Positions 34,160 to 43,826 are shown, counted from the stretch's first letter. The stretch is 64,000 nt of DNA from Streptomyces violaceoruber (GCF_033406955.1 NZ_CP137734.1:2046001-2110000); one strand, 5' to 3'. The notes: generated by a model not told the origin, from the letters alone. Numbers and translations are program-made.

Positions 34160-36751
34160 TCAGGCCGCCGCTCCGAGTTCCGCGGTGTCCAGGGCATGGT
34201 CGCCCGGCCCGAGGGCGAGGGGTGCGCAGCCGGGGAGTTCCACTGTGGCCGTGCAGCCTTCCGGCACCGTGATGTCGGCCGTCATGCCGGTGGCGGTGAG
34301 CTCCCAGGACAGTGCGGCCGTCCCGTAGGGAGTGTCATGGCGTACACGGGCCCAGCTGATGCCGCCGCCCGGACGGGGGCGGAAGGAAAGCCGGCGGTGG
34401 CCCGGAGCGGTGGCGCTGATACCGCCGACCACCCGGTGCAGCCAGTCGGCAACGGCTCCGAGCGCGTAGTGGTTGAAGCTGGTCATGCCGCCCGGGTTGA
34501 GGGTGCCGTCGGGCCGCAGACTGTCCCAGCGCTCCCAGATCGTGGTGGCGCCCATGGTGACGGTGTAGAGCCAGGAGGGGCACTCGGTCTGCAGCAACAG
34601 GCGGTAGGCGACGTCGAGGTGACCGTTGTCGGTGAGGGCGTCGCAGATGAGCGGGGTGCCGACGAAGCCGGTGGAGATGCGCGCGCCGTCGGCGAGCACG
34701 ATCTCGGCGAGGCGGTCGGCAGCCGGTCCGCGCTGTTCCGGCGTGAGCAAGTCGAAGGCCAGGGCGATCGCGTACGCGGTGGCGCTGTCGCTCGTGAGGC
34801 GGGCCGAGGGCAGGACGTACCGTCGCCGGAAGGCGTCGGCTACCTCGGCGGCGAGTGCCGCGTACCGTTCGCTGTCCGCGTCAAACCTCAACTCCGCTGC
34901 GGCCAGGGCGAGATGTCGCGCGGAGTGGGCGAAGTAGGCGGTGGCGACCAGGTAGCGGTCGGTACGGCCTGCGGCCGGGTCGTCCGGTGGGGCGGCCGGG
35001 TCGAGCCAGTCCCCCAGCTGGACGCCGGTGTCCCACAGGCGGGTGGGACCGGCGAGGCGTTCGACCAGCTCGACCCACGCTTTGGCCATGGGGTAGTGGC
35101 GGCGCAGGAGTTCCAGGTCGCCGTAGCGCTGGAAGAGCGTCCAGGGCGTGAGGGTGGCGACGTCTCCCCATGCGGCGCCGGGGTGGATCGGCGTCCACAT
35201 CGGTTCGCCCGGGATGACGGGGACGTACCAGGGGATCGTGCCGTCCGGGAGCTGTTCGATGCCGACGTCGGTGAGCCAGGAGTCGAGCAGGCCGGCGCAG
35301 TCGTAGAGGAAACTCGCCGTCGGGGCGAAGACCTGAATGTCGCCCGTCCAGCCGAGGCGTTCGTCGCGCTGGGGGCAGTCGGTGGGCAGGTCGACGAAGT
35401 TGCCGCGCATGCTCCACACGACGTTCTCGTGCAGGCGGTTGACGAGCGGATCGCTGCACTCGAACCATCCGGTGCGGCGCATGTCGGTGTGGTACACGCG
35501 GGCGGTCACCTGGCCGGCCGTCAGCTCGGCGGGCCAGCCGCTGATCTCGGCGTAGCGGAAGCCGTGCAGGGTGAAGCGGGGTTCCCAGGTGAGAGGTCCG
35601 CCGCCGGAAAGGATGAGGGTGTCGACGGAGTACGCCTCGCGCAGCGGGCGCGTGGCCAGTTCGCCGTCCTCCAAGACCTCGGCGTGCCGCAGGGTGAGTG
35701 TGGTGCCGGCCGGTCCGTCGACGGTGACCCGGAGACGACCGACGAGGTTCTGCCCGAAGTCGAGCAGGTGACGCCCGTCGCCGGTGCGGGTGACGGTGAC
35801 CGGGGTGACCTCCTCGGTGCAGCGCACGGGCGGTCCGAGAGGAGCGACGAGGGTGCCGGCATCTCGTGCGCCCGTGCGGACCGGCGTCCAGTCCCCCGTG
35901 CCGGCCGCGGGCGGTGTGGCCCACGTGGGATCGTGCAGGCGGGCGTCGAAGGTCTCCCCTTCGTACAGGCCGCTGGTGAGGATCGGGCCGGGCGCCGCTT
36001 CCCAGGTCCGGTCGGTGGCGACGACATGCGTGGTGCCGTCGTCGTACTCCACCTCCAACTGGGCGATGAGGGACTGGTCGGTGCCGTAGATGTTGCGGGT
36101 GCCGCCGTCGAAGCCGTACTTGCCGCGGTACCAGCCGTCGCCGAGCCAGGCACCGACGGTGTTGGCGCCCTCGGTGAGGTGGGCGGTGACGTCGTGCGTG
36201 CGGTACCGCAGCCGGTGCGGATAGACGGTCCAGCCCGGTGCGAGCGCTTCGTCGCCGACGCGGCGTCCGTTGATCTCCACCTCGTACAGGCCGTGAGCGG
36301 TGACATAGAGGCGTGCGCGGGCGACGGGCCGGTCGAGACGGAAGTCCTTGCGCACGCGGGCGGGGCGGCGCTCGCCCTCGGGGTCCTCGTCCCAGTCGGC
36401 GCCCACGGGTACGGCCTGCCAGTCGGCGGCGTCGAGGAGCCCCGCCTCGACGTCTCTCGGTGTGCTCCACTCCGAGGGGCCTGCGGCGTCGGAGGTCCAG
36501 ACGCGGACGCGGACGGTGACGCGTTCCCGGGATGTCAGGGGGTCGCCGGGCCACGGCACGAGGACCTGCTCGGCGCTGTCGACGCGCCCGGTGCGGCGGA
36601 TGCCGCCACGGCGTTCGAGTTCCAGCTCGTACGACACCTGGCGGCCGGTGCCTGCGGGCAAGGTCCAGGTCAACCGGGGGGAGGCGACTCCGATGCCGAG
36701 TCCGTCCGGCAGGTGTTCGAAGCTGACCGGGGAGGGCTGAGGGGGGAGCAA
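34160..36751 (-). CDS. Alpha-L-rhamnosidase (GH78)
   Basis: An 863-aa enzyme that releases L-rhamnose from glycosides. The Fn3-like and carbohydrate-binding N-domains (SPRLTWTLPAGTGRQ; YVTAHGLYEVEINGRRVGDE; GDGWYRGKYGF) precede the (alpha/alpha)6 catalytic domain with DCPQRDERLGWTGDIQVF, which holds the acidic residues, and end in the C-terminal beta-domain. No signal peptide is seen, so it probably acts inside the cell on imported oligosaccharides. The start is TTG at 36751 after GAAGG. It is the last gene of the importer operon. Confidence 0.92.
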   Translation of the reverse strand: MLPPQPSPVSFEHLPDGLGIGVASPRLTWTLPAGTGRQVSYELELERRGGIRRTGRVDSAEQVLVPWPGDPLTSRERVTVRVRVWTSDAAGPSEWSTPRDVEAGLLDAADWQAVPVGADWDEDPEGERRPARVRKDFRLDRPVARARLYVTAHGLYEVEINGRRVGDEALAPGWTVYPHRLRYRTHDVTAHLTEGANTVGAWLGDGWYRGKYGFDGGTRNIYGTDQSLIAQLEVEYDDGTTHVVATDRTWEAAPGPILTSGLYEGETFDARLHDPTWATPPAAGTGDWTPVRTGARDAGTLVAPLGPPVRCTEEVTPVTVTRTGDGRHLLDFGQNLVGRLRVTVDGPAGTTLTLRHAEVLEDGELATRPLREAYSVDTLILSGGGPLTWEPRFTLHGFRYAEISGWPAELTAGQVTARVYHTDMRRTGWFECSDPLVNRLHENVVWSMRGNFVDLPTDCPQRDERLGWTGDIQVFAPTASFLYDCAGLLDSWLTDVGIEQLPDGTIPWYVPVIPGEPMWTPIHPGAAWGDVATLTPWTLFQRYGDLELLRRHYPMAKAWVELVERLAGPTRLWDTGVQLGDWLDPAAPPDDPAAGRTDRYLVATAYFAHSARHLALAAAELRFDADSERYAALAAEVADAFRRRYVLPSARLTSDSATAYAIALAFDLLTPEQRGPAADRLAEIVLADGARISTGFVGTPLICDALTDNGHLDVAYRLLLQTECPSWLYTVTMGATTIWERWDSLRPDGTLNPGGMTSFNHYALGAVADWLHRVVGGISATAPGHRRLSFRPRPGGGISWARVRHDTPYGTAALSWELTATGMTADITVPEGCTATVELPGCAPLALGPGDHALDTAELGAAA

Positions 36752-36861
36752 GGGGCGACCCTTCTTTCACGTGTGGTCACAGTCGGGAGCGTGACGGGTG
36801 GGCGCGGCGAACTCCCCGGAGCCGGGGGCCGGGGAGACGGCAGGCCGGGGCGAGGACCGGG

Positions 36862-37770
36862 TCAGCCCTTCAACGCTCCCGAGGTGAGGCCCTTCATGAC
36901 CTTCTGATTGAGGAAGAGGTAGATCACGAGGGTGCCGAAGACGTTGATGCAGATGGCCGCGAAGAGGGGGCCGTACTGGGTGGCGCCGAAGTCGCCGGTG
37001 AAGTTGAGCAGGCCGACCTGGATGGTGCGCAGGTCCTGGTTGTTGGTGAAGGTCAGCGCGATGAGCAGGTCGTTCCAGATGAAGAAGAACTGCACCAGGC
37101 CGACGGTGAGCAGGGCGTTGCGCACCAGGGGGAGGCTGATGGTCCAGAAGGCCCGCAGGATGCCGGCGCCGTCGATCGTGGCGGCCTCGAACAGCTCGCG
37201 GGGCACGCTGCGGTAGTAGGTGGCCATCATGAAGACGGTCAGGGGCAGGCCCGTGCCGGTGTAGGTGAGGATCAGCGGCCACAGGGTGCCGGACAGGCCG
37301 GTCTGGAAGTACACCGTGAACAGGGGCAACAGGATCATCTGCGGCGGGACCATCATGCCCGCGAGGAAGACCAGCAGAGTGAGGCTGCGGCCCTTCCACA
37401 CCATGACCTGCAGGGCGAAGCCGGCGGCGGTGCCCAGCAGCAGCATCAGCGCGAGCGCGGGGACGACGGCGAGCAGGCTGTTCTGTACGTAGAGGCCGAT
37501 GTTGCCGGTCGTCCACGCCTCGGTGTAGTTGCCCCACTCCCAGGTGGTGGGCAGGCTCCAGGTGGAGTTGTTCAGGTAGTCGTCGTTGGACTTCAGGGAG
37601 GTGAGGAACATCCAGATCATCGGGTAGACCTCGACGACCAGCAGGAGAGCGACGACGACCTTGACCCAGAGGCGGCTTCCCGGACGGCCGCGCCGGGCCC
37701 GCGGGGCACGCACGGGCGCCTGCCCGGAGCCGCCTGCGGAGGTCTTCACGGGTGTGTCGATGGTGGCCAT
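36862..37770 (-). CDS. Carbohydrate ABC transporter permease (MalG-type)
   Basis: A 302-aa inner-membrane permease of the CUT1 family with six helices and the EAA loop (LFEAATIDGAGILRAFWTIS LPLVRN split across the cytoplasmic loop) that contacts the ATPase. ATG at 37770 lies after GGAGGG and only 5 bp from the stop of the partner permease. It imports oligosaccharide together with the adjacent permease and binding protein. No ATPase is encoded here. In streptomycetes a shared MsiK-type ATPase usually serves such systems. Confidence 0.92.
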   Translation of the reverse strand: MATIDTPVKTSAGGSGQAPVRAPRARRGRPGSRLWVKVVVALLLVVEVYPMIWMFLTSLKSNDDYLNNSTWSLPTTWEWGNYTEAWTTGNIGLYVQNSLLAVVPALALMLLLGTAAGFALQVMVWKGRSLTLLVFLAGMMVPPQMILLPLFTVYFQTGLSGTLWPLILTYTGTGLPLTVFMMATYYRSVPRELFEAATIDGAGILRAFWTISLPLVRNALLTVGLVQFFFIWNDLLIALTFTNNQDLRTIQVGLLNFTGDFGATQYGPLFAAICINVFGTLVIYLFLNQKVMKGLTSGALKG

Positions 37771-37775
37771 GTCTC

Positions 37776-38660
37776 TCAGCCCTCCGTGAGGTCGCGCCGC
37801 GAGACGCGGTAGACGACCAGGCTCACCAGCAAGCACACGACGGTCAGCAGCAGGGCGATCGTGCTGCCGTAGCCGTAGTCGCTGTAGGTGAACGACGTCT
37901 GGAACATGTACAGGGTCAACGGCGTCGTGCCCGTGCCGGGGCCGCCGTTGGTCAACGCGACGATCGAGTCGAAGACCTTCAGCGTGCCGTTGATGCTGAA
38001 GATCAGCGAGGACATCAGGACCGGCAGGGACAGCGGCAGCACGATGTGGCGGACCAGCCTGAGCCCCGTGGCTCCGTCGAGGCGGGCCGATTCCAGGACC
38101 TCGTCGGGGATGTCGACGAGGCCGGCGAAGAGGAGTACGGCGTAGAAGCCCATGGAGCGCCAGATGTCCATGGCGATCAGGACCCAGAAAGCGCTGCCGG
38201 CGCTGCCGAAGAAGTCGATCGAGTCGATGCCGACGGCGTTGAGAAGGGAGTTGACCGGGCCGGTCTGCGGGGCGACCTGGAAGAACTTCTGGAAGAGCAG
38301 GCCGACCGCGACGGTGGGCAGCACGACCGGGAAGAACACCAGGGTGCGGACGAGCGCCGAGGCGCGCTTGAGGAAGAAGACGTAGAGCAGCGCCAGGAGA
38401 TACCCGGCGACCACCTGCCCGGCGGTGACGACGACGGCGTACTTCAGGGTGAACCACAGGGCGTCGTGGACGGCCGGGTCGTCCAGAAGGCGCGAGAAGT
38501 TGGCGACGCCGTTTCCGGTGAAGCCGTTGATCGTGTTGCCCTTGGTGAAGGAGTACCCGAGCGACCACACCATCGGGACCAGCATGATCAGGGAATAGAC
38601 GAGGAGGGCGGGACCGAGCAGGAGCGCGATGGCCCTGCGGTCACCGAGTACGCGGTGCAT
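37776..38660 (-). CDS. Carbohydrate ABC transporter permease (MalF-type)
   Basis: A 294-aa permease with six membrane helices beginning AIALLLGPALLVYSLIML. The EAA-type loop is LESARLDGATGLRLVRHIVL, and GGPGTGTTPLTLYMF is typical of CUT1 MalF-like proteins. It forms the heterodimeric channel with the MalG-type protein immediately downstream. Confidence 0.92.
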   Translation of the reverse strand: MHRVLGDRRAIALLLGPALLVYSLIMLVPMVWSLGYSFTKGNTINGFTGNGVANFSRLLDDPAVHDALWFTLKYAVVVTAGQVVAGYLLALLYVFFLKRASALVRTLVFFPVVLPTVAVGLLFQKFFQVAPQTGPVNSLLNAVGIDSIDFFGSAGSAFWVLIAMDIWRSMGFYAVLLFAGLVDIPDEVLESARLDGATGLRLVRHIVLPLSLPVLMSSLIFSINGTLKVFDSIVALTNGGPGTGTTPLTLYMFQTSFTYSDYGYGSTIALLLTVVCLLVSLVVYRVSRRDLTEG

Positions 38661-38745
38661 GGGTGGGTGTCCACTTTCTTCGGAGGGACGGGGACGGCCC
38701 GCGCGCGGCGGGGCGGGCAGGAGCGAGCGGGCCGTCCCCGGCCGG

Positions 38746-40065
38746 TCACTGGGCGGCCAGCGCGTCCTGAACGGTCTGCATGAACTGCTCGGGGCTCGTG
38801 CTGCCGCTGACCAGACCTGCCGCGTTCTGCTGACTGACGGTGGTCGCCTTGGTGCTGAACAGGGCCTCGAACCACAGCACGTTCTGCTTCGAGGCGCTGA
38901 TGGTGTCCCGCACCTGGGTGGTGACCTCGTTGGCGTCCTTGACCTCGGTGTTCACCTTGAAGCCGGAGATGGAGCCGTGGTCCTTCAGCGCGGTGGAGCC
39001 GTAGTTCTTCGCGATGCAGGACACCCAGGCGCCGGTCTTCTTGTCGAAGGACTTCGAGGCGAACGTGATGCCCAGGCCGACGTTGGACGGGTACTGGTCG
39101 ACGGAGCCCTTGCCGCCGGTGACGGCCGGGAAGGGCATGAAGCCGGTGTCCTCCGCCCCGATCTTGTTCTGCTTGTCGTCGGAGATGTTCGCCAGTGCCC
39201 AGCTGCCCATGTAGAACATGGCGGCCTTGCCGGTGAGGAACTGGTTCATCGCCGTGTCGTAGTCGATGGAGCCGACACCCTTGCCGAAGTAGCCCTTCTT
39301 GCCGAGGGCCGCGACCTCCTCGGCGGCCTTCACGTACTCCGGGTCGGTCAGCTTCGCCTTGCCGTCCGCCACCTTCTGCAGGGCGTCGGGGCCGAGGCTG
39401 CGGTAGAGGTAGCCGCTGATGAGACGGGTGAGCGGCCAGCCCTGCTGACCGGATGCGGAGAACGGCTGGACGCCCTTCGCCTCCAGCTTCGCCGCGGCCG
39501 ACACCAGCTCCTCCCAGGTGCCCGGCACCTTGATCCCGTGGTCCGCGAAGACCTTCTTGTTGTAGAAGATGCCCTCGATGTTGTACTCGTACGGCAGGAC
39601 CTGGAGTTCCCCGCCGTACAGGGCCTTGATGGTGGAGACGGCGGCCGGCTCCAGCTGGTCGAGAACGCCCAGCTCCTTGAGCTTCGCCTCCAGGTCGGCG
39701 ACCTTGCCGGACTTGACCAACTGCTGGGTGAGCGCCGGGGCGTTGCCCGCCGCGAACTGCACCGGCAGCGCGTCCTGGCCGGCCAGCAACTGGAGCTTCT
39801 GGTCCAGGCTCGCCTGCGGAACGGTCTCCACCTTCAGCGGCAGGGCGTCGTTCGCGGCCTTGCACTCGCCCTTGGACATGGCGGTCAGCGCCGTCTTCAC
39901 GGTGGTGTTCTCGGTGACGCTCAGGTAGTCGAAGTTCTCGGGGGCGGAGGAGGAGCCGCCGGCCCCGCTGCCGCCGCACGCGGTGGCGAGCAGCGCGAGC
40001 GAGGCGGTGCCGGCGGTGAGCAGGCTCAGTCGCGCACGACGGGCGCGGGAGGTACGAAGGGGCAC
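38746..40065 (-). CDS. Carbohydrate-binding lipoprotein of the ABC importer
   Basis: A 439-aa family-1 solute-binding protein. The lipobox LLATACGG marks the lipidated cysteine, followed by a Gly/Ser linker. Typical motifs include YNIEGIFYNKKVFADHGIKV and PGTWEELVSAAAKL. GTG at 40065 is chosen over upstream options because GGGAG lies 8 bases before it and the signal peptide begins there (RTSRARRARLSLL). It is the first gene of the operon binding protein, two permeases, rhamnosidase, divergent from a LacI regulator. Confidence 0.9.
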   Translation of the reverse strand: MPLRTSRARRARLSLLTAGTASLALLATACGGSGAGGSSSAPENFDYLSVTENTTVKTALTAMSKGECKAANDALPLKVETVPQASLDQKLQLLAGQDALPVQFAAGNAPALTQQLVKSGKVADLEAKLKELGVLDQLEPAAVSTIKALYGGELQVLPYEYNIEGIFYNKKVFADHGIKVPGTWEELVSAAAKLEAKGVQPFSASGQQGWPLTRLISGYLYRSLGPDALQKVADGKAKLTDPEYVKAAEEVAALGKKGYFGKGVGSIDYDTAMNQFLTGKAAMFYMGSWALANISDDKQNKIGAEDTGFMPFPAVTGGKGSVDQYPSNVGLGITFASKSFDKKTGAWVSCIAKNYGSTALKDHGSISGFKVNTEVKDANEVTTQVRDTISASKQNVLWFEALFSTKATTVSQQNAAGLVSGSTSPEQFMQTVQDALAAQ

Positions 40066-40170
40066 GGAGGACTCCCAAGGATCATGACGAGCGGGGTGAG
40101 TGCGGGAAACAGCGCCAGGGGCGAAGTACGAGGCCCGGCAGCACGCGGGCAGCAACCCGACAGAGACCGT

Positions 40171-40184
40171 GTAAAACGTTCTCC
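40171..40184. promoter_or_regulatory. Possible LacI-type operator in the importer promoter
   Basis: GTAAAACGTTCTCC has the central AACGTT dyad typical of LacI/GalR operators and lies 106 bp upstream of the importer's first gene. Confidence 0.4.
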
Positions 40185-40289
40185 ACAGCGAGTGGGCAAC
40201 ACCCTGCACCGCTCCTCCGCCACCGTCAAGACACAAGCAGGTAACACCGTGGTGATCAACGAAGGGCTTGACGGACAGCGGGGAGTAGC

Positions 40290-40305
40290 GTGTAGACCGT
40301 TACAC
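40290..40305. promoter_or_regulatory. Inverted repeat before the lacI-type gene
   Basis: GTGTA, six bases, TACAC: a short perfect dyad 30 bp before the regulator start, in the divergent promoter region. A plausible autoregulatory or shared operator. Confidence 0.45.
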
Positions 40306-40334
40306 CTACGACTACTCACTTCGGGACGTGGACC

Positions 40335-41384
40335 ATGGACGGGGCTTCCGCAGCCAAGCCGAACAAGCGCGTGACCATCACCGATGTCGCCCGGCACGCC
40401 GGGGTGTCCACGGCCGCCGTCTCCAAGGTGATGCGCAATGCCTACGGCGTGAGCGAGGCGATGCGGGAGAAGGTCCAGGCGGCCATCGCCGACCTGGGCT
40501 ACCGTCCGCACGCGGCGGCACGAGGGATGCGCGGCCGGACGTACACCATCGGTGTACTGCTGGACAACGTCCGCAACGCGTTCTTCGCCGACATCCTCGA
40601 CGGCATCCGGGACGAACTCCGCCACACCGACTACACGGTGCTGATCGGCGCGGCCGGCTTCGACCCCGAGGAACAGGCCAGGACCATCCGTTCCCTGGTG
40701 GACCGGCAGATGGACGGACTGATCCTCATCGCCCCGGGGACACCGCGCGCGGAGGTGCTGGACACGGCCGCTTCGACGCCGACCGTGGTCATCGGGCACC
40801 ACGACGCCTCCGACACCTACGACTCGGTCGTCGACGCCGACGACCTCGGCGCCGGTCTGGTGGTGGATCACCTGGTCTCGCTCGGCCACCGTGACATCGC
40901 CCTGGTCTCGGCCCCGGGCACCCGGGCCAACAAGTGGAAGCGCACACCGGAGGCCGTGCTGAGCGAGGGCTATCTGCACGCGATGCAACGGCACGGACTC
41001 GACCGGTTCGCGCGGGTCCACCACACCGCCTACTCCGACGACGGCGGCTTCAAGGCGGGCATGACACTGCTGACGGCCGACCGTCCGCCGACCGCCGTGA
41101 TGACCGGTGCGGACGTCGCCGCACTGGGCGTATACCGCGCGGCGCACGAACTCGGGCTGCGCATCCCCCGGGACCTGTCGCTCGTCGGCTACAACAACAC
41201 CGCGCTCGCCGCCCTGGCCCCCGTCCAACTGACCAGCGTGGACCAGGCGGGACACACCATGGGCTCCGCCGCCGCCCGGATGCTCGTCGAGCGCGTCGAA
41301 AACCGAAGGGACAGAGCCATGCAGACCACGATGACCCCCCGTCTGGTGGTGCGCTCCACCACCGGCGCTCCGCAGGAACGCTAG
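40335..41384 (+). CDS. LacI-family repressor (first of two)
   Basis: A 349-aa regulator. The N-terminal HTH is VTITDVARHAGVSTAAVSKV, with hinge GYRPHAAARGMR and a sugar-binding core (IGVLLDNVRNAFFADILDGI; LRIPRDLSLVGYNN). It is divergent from the rhamnoside importer operon, with two candidate operators between them, so it is the likely repressor of uptake and hydrolysis. A second LacI gene follows after 3 bp. Confidence 0.93.
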   Translation: MDGASAAKPNKRVTITDVARHAGVSTAAVSKVMRNAYGVSEAMREKVQAAIADLGYRPHAAARGMRGRTYTIGVLLDNVRNAFFADILDGIRDELRHTDYTVLIGAAGFDPEEQARTIRSLVDRQMDGLILIAPGTPRAEVLDTAASTPTVVIGHHDASDTYDSVVDADDLGAGLVVDHLVSLGHRDIALVSAPGTRANKWKRTPEAVLSEGYLHAMQRHGLDRFARVHHTAYSDDGGFKAGMTLLTADRPPTAVMTGADVAALGVYRAAHELGLRIPRDLSLVGYNNTALAALAPVQLTSVDQAGHTMGSAAARMLVERVENRRDRAMQTTMTPRLVVRSTTGAPQER

Positions 41385-41387
41385 GCC

Positions 41388-42497
41388 GTGGACCGGCGGC
41401 CGCCTGTCGCCCCCACAGCTCACCGCGCACGTGACTCCGACGGAGCGACGGCGGTGGCCGAACCTGTCGGCCGCCCACGTCCCCGGGTCGGCATCAAGGA
41501 CGTGGCGCGGGAGGCAGGCGTCTCGCTCGGTACGGTCTCCAACGTCCTCAACCGGCCCGAGATCGTGTCCGAGGGAACGCGCTCGCGCGTCCTGGAAGTG
41601 ATCGACTCCCTCGGCTACGTCCGGGCCGAGGGCGCCCGGCAGTTGCGCGGCTGGGCCTCCCGGGTGATCGCCGTCATGGTGCTCGACATGGCGAACCCGT
41701 TCTTCACCGCGCTCGCCTCCGGCGTGGAACAGGCCGCCCGTGAGGCGGACCTCGGCGTCATGGTCTGCACGGGCGCCCACGATCCGGCAGAGGCGGCACG
41801 TCACCTGTCGCTGATCACTTCGCACCAGGTCCGCGGTGCCGTGCTGGCCTCCGGCGAAGGAGTCGGGCGCACCGTCGCGGCCTTCCGCCGCAACGCCGTG
41901 CCCTTCGTCGTGGCCGACCAGTACGCGCCCCAGCCCGCGGCATGCTCCGTCGGCATCGACGACGTGGCGGGCGGACGGGCCGCGGTACGGCACCTGCTCG
42001 AACGGGGCCACCGCTCCCTCGCCTACGTCAGCGGCCCCGACCGCCTCCAGCAGGTGAGGGACCGCCGCCGCGGCGCCCTCACCGCGATCAGCGAGTCCGG
42101 CCTGCCGTCCACCGCGCTGAGAGAACTGTCCTGCGACACCCTCACCGTGACGGCTGGCAAGGACGCCGGGCACCGCATCCTCGGCCTGCCCGAGCGACCC
42201 ACCGCCGTCTTCTGCGCCAACGACCTGCTCGCCCTCGGTGTCCTGCAGGCCCTGTACGAGGCCGGCCTCAGGGTGCCGGACGACATCGCTGTGGTGGGAT
42301 ACGACGACATCGAATTCGCCGCGTCCGCCGTGGTACCGCTCACCTCGGTGCGACGACCGGCATCCGCTATGGGACGGCAGGCCGGCCGACTGCTCATCGA
42401 GGACACGGCCCACGGAGTCAGGCACACGCACCGCCACCTCGTGCTGCAACCGGAACTGGTCGTACGCCGGTCGACGCTGGCGGCTCCCGCGCGCTGA
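41388..42497 (+). CDS. LacI-family repressor (second of two)
   Basis: A 369-aa regulator. HTH is VGIKDVAREAGVSLGTVSNV, then GYVRAEGARQLRG and the effector core (VIAVMVLDMANPFFTALASG; LRVPDDIAVVGYDDIEFAAS). GTG at 41388 gives a 30-residue leader; GTG at 41454 nearer the HTH is an alternative. It is co-transcribed with the first repressor. It is sufficiently different that the two probably answer different sugars, such as the rhamnoside and the GH3 substrate. Confidence 0.9.
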   Translation: MDRRPPVAPTAHRARDSDGATAVAEPVGRPRPRVGIKDVAREAGVSLGTVSNVLNRPEIVSEGTRSRVLEVIDSLGYVRAEGARQLRGWASRVIAVMVLDMANPFFTALASGVEQAAREADLGVMVCTGAHDPAEAARHLSLITSHQVRGAVLASGEGVGRTVAAFRRNAVPFVVADQYAPQPAACSVGIDDVAGGRAAVRHLLERGHRSLAYVSGPDRLQQVRDRRRGALTAISESGLPSTALRELSCDTLTVTAGKDAGHRILGLPERPTAVFCANDLLALGVLQALYEAGLRVPDDIAVVGYDDIEFAASAVVPLTSVRRPASAMGRQAGRLLIEDTAHGVRHTHRHLVLQPELVVRRSTLAAPAR

Positions 42498-42723
42498 CCA
42501 GGTCGACTCGGGACCGTGGGAAACGTGTACGGAACCGATCACGGGTACGGCATGGAAAACGAGCACGGCGAAACTCCGGCCGACGGTACGGGAGGGTCGA
42601 CCGCCGAGACGATGATCATCTCCGGCTGTCGGAGAGAGACGTCGAGCGAGAGCGCACCGACAGGCCCCGTCCGAGCATGCGTCCTGCCGGGCGGCCCTGC
42701 CCACCCCCACCGTCATTCACGTT

Positions 42724-42742
42724 ACGGATGGATTCCATCCGT
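42724..42742. promoter_or_regulatory. Perfect dyad between lacI-type and lysR-type genes
   Basis: ACGGATGG, ATT, CCATCCGT, with partial outer pairing (ACGT on both sides). It lies 40 bp after the LysR stop codon and 230 bp after the LacI stop, so it may be a bidirectional terminator. Its GGATG/CATCC halves also resemble the operator at 43747. Confidence 0.5.
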
Positions 42743-42781
42743 GACGTGGATGAGGTCCTCCGTTCACGTGCGGGGCCTCGC

Positions 42782-43699
42782 TCACCCCCCGGGCTCGTCG
42801 GCCATCCGCCTGCCGACCCGGGCGGCGGTCTCCCGCAGCCAGATGTGGGCCGCGTCGTGGGTGTGCACGGGGTGCCACCACAACGCCTCCCGCAGCGGCA
42901 CCGCCTCGTAGGGCGGCTCCACCACACGCACGGCGGCGAGCGGCGCGAGGAGCCGGGCGAGGCGGGCCTGGATCAGGGCGATACGCCGGGTTCCGCTGAC
43001 CAGCAGCGGCATGATCTGGAAGCTGTCGACGGAGACCTCGACACGGGGCTCGATGCCCAGCATGCCGAGCTGTCGGACGGCCGGGGCGTCGTAGGTGCGC
43101 TGGTAGGTGACCCAGGGCAGCCGGGCCAGGTCTTCCCGGGTCAGCCGGTCGTCGACGCTCGGGTGATCCTCGGCGACGAGGAAGACCCAACGGTCCTGGT
43201 AGAGGTCGGTGGCGGGGAAGTCGCTGATGACGCCGTGCGGCATGAGCAGGCCGTCGGTGGTGCTCAGCAGGGTGTCCGTGGCGTCCACCACGGTGGTCGG
43301 CGTCTGGGCGAACCGCAGGCGGATGCCGGGGGCCTCCTGATGCACGACCCGGGCGAGTTCGGCGCCGAAGACGGCGACCGCGTAGTCGGACGCCACGAGC
43401 TTGAACTCACGGCTCTCCTTGGCCGGGTCGAAGTCCGCCTGGCTGGCGAAGAGCCGTTCCAGCAGGTCGTAGGCGGTGGACGCGCGGTCGAGGAGGACCT
43501 GCCCGAGGGCGGTGAGTTCGTAGTGGCCGCCGACCCGGGCCAGCAGGTCGTCGTCGAAGTGCCTGCGCAGGCGGGAGAGCGCCGCGCTCATCGCCGGCTG
43601 GCTGAGGCCGACGCGCTGTCCGGCGCGGGTGACGTTGCGCTCTTCGAGGAGAGCGCGCAGGGCGACGACGAGGTTGAGGTCCAGGCGACTGAGATTCAC
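42782..43699 (-). CDS. LysR-family regulator of the aromatic gene cluster
   Basis: A 305-aa regulator. HTH residues LNLVVALRALLEERNVTRAG and RVGLSQPAMSAALSRL, then the inducer domain (SREFKLVASDYAVAVFGAEL). It resembles NodD/LinR-type members that act on aromatic operons. GTG at 43699 matches the usual start (NLSRLDLNL); ATG at 43747 would add 16 residues and run into the palindrome. It is divergent from the hydrolase-cyclase operon at 43827 and probably activates it in the presence of the substrate. Confidence 0.9.
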   Translation of the reverse strand: MNLSRLDLNLVVALRALLEERNVTRAGQRVGLSQPAMSAALSRLRRHFDDDLLARVGGHYELTALGQVLLDRASTAYDLLERLFASQADFDPAKESREFKLVASDYAVAVFGAELARVVHQEAPGIRLRFAQTPTTVVDATDTLLSTTDGLLMPHGVISDFPATDLYQDRWVFLVAEDHPSVDDRLTREDLARLPWVTYQRTYDAPAVRQLGMLGIEPRVEVSVDSFQIMPLLVSGTRRIALIQARLARLLAPLAAVRVVEPPYEAVPLREALWWHPVHTHDAAHIWLRETAARVGRRMADEPGG

Positions 43700-43746
43700 G
43701 GCGGCTTTTCTCGTTGTTCGGCGGTGACCTGCGGAAATTTGACTCA

Positions 43747-43763
43747 TGGATGACTGTCATCCA
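43747..43763. promoter_or_regulatory. Perfect palindrome in the LysR divergent promoter
   Basis: TGGATGAC, T, GTCATCCA: an 8-1-8 perfect dyad between the regulator and the first catabolic gene, placed as a LysR recognition site. Confidence 0.65.
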
Positions 43764-43826
43764 CGGAATCTATTTCCCTGATCGCGGGTGGCGAGTCCAG
43801 ATTAGTGCCATCGCAATCAGGAGGAC

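Noticed and set aside
31019..36907. Long rightward frames over the GH3 and GH78 genes
   Set aside because: Both are antisense to complete enzymes with conserved motifs.
36862..38568. A single 568-residue permease fusion
   Set aside because: Only the last 302 residues match a permease. The front is the neighbouring permease gene read out of frame.
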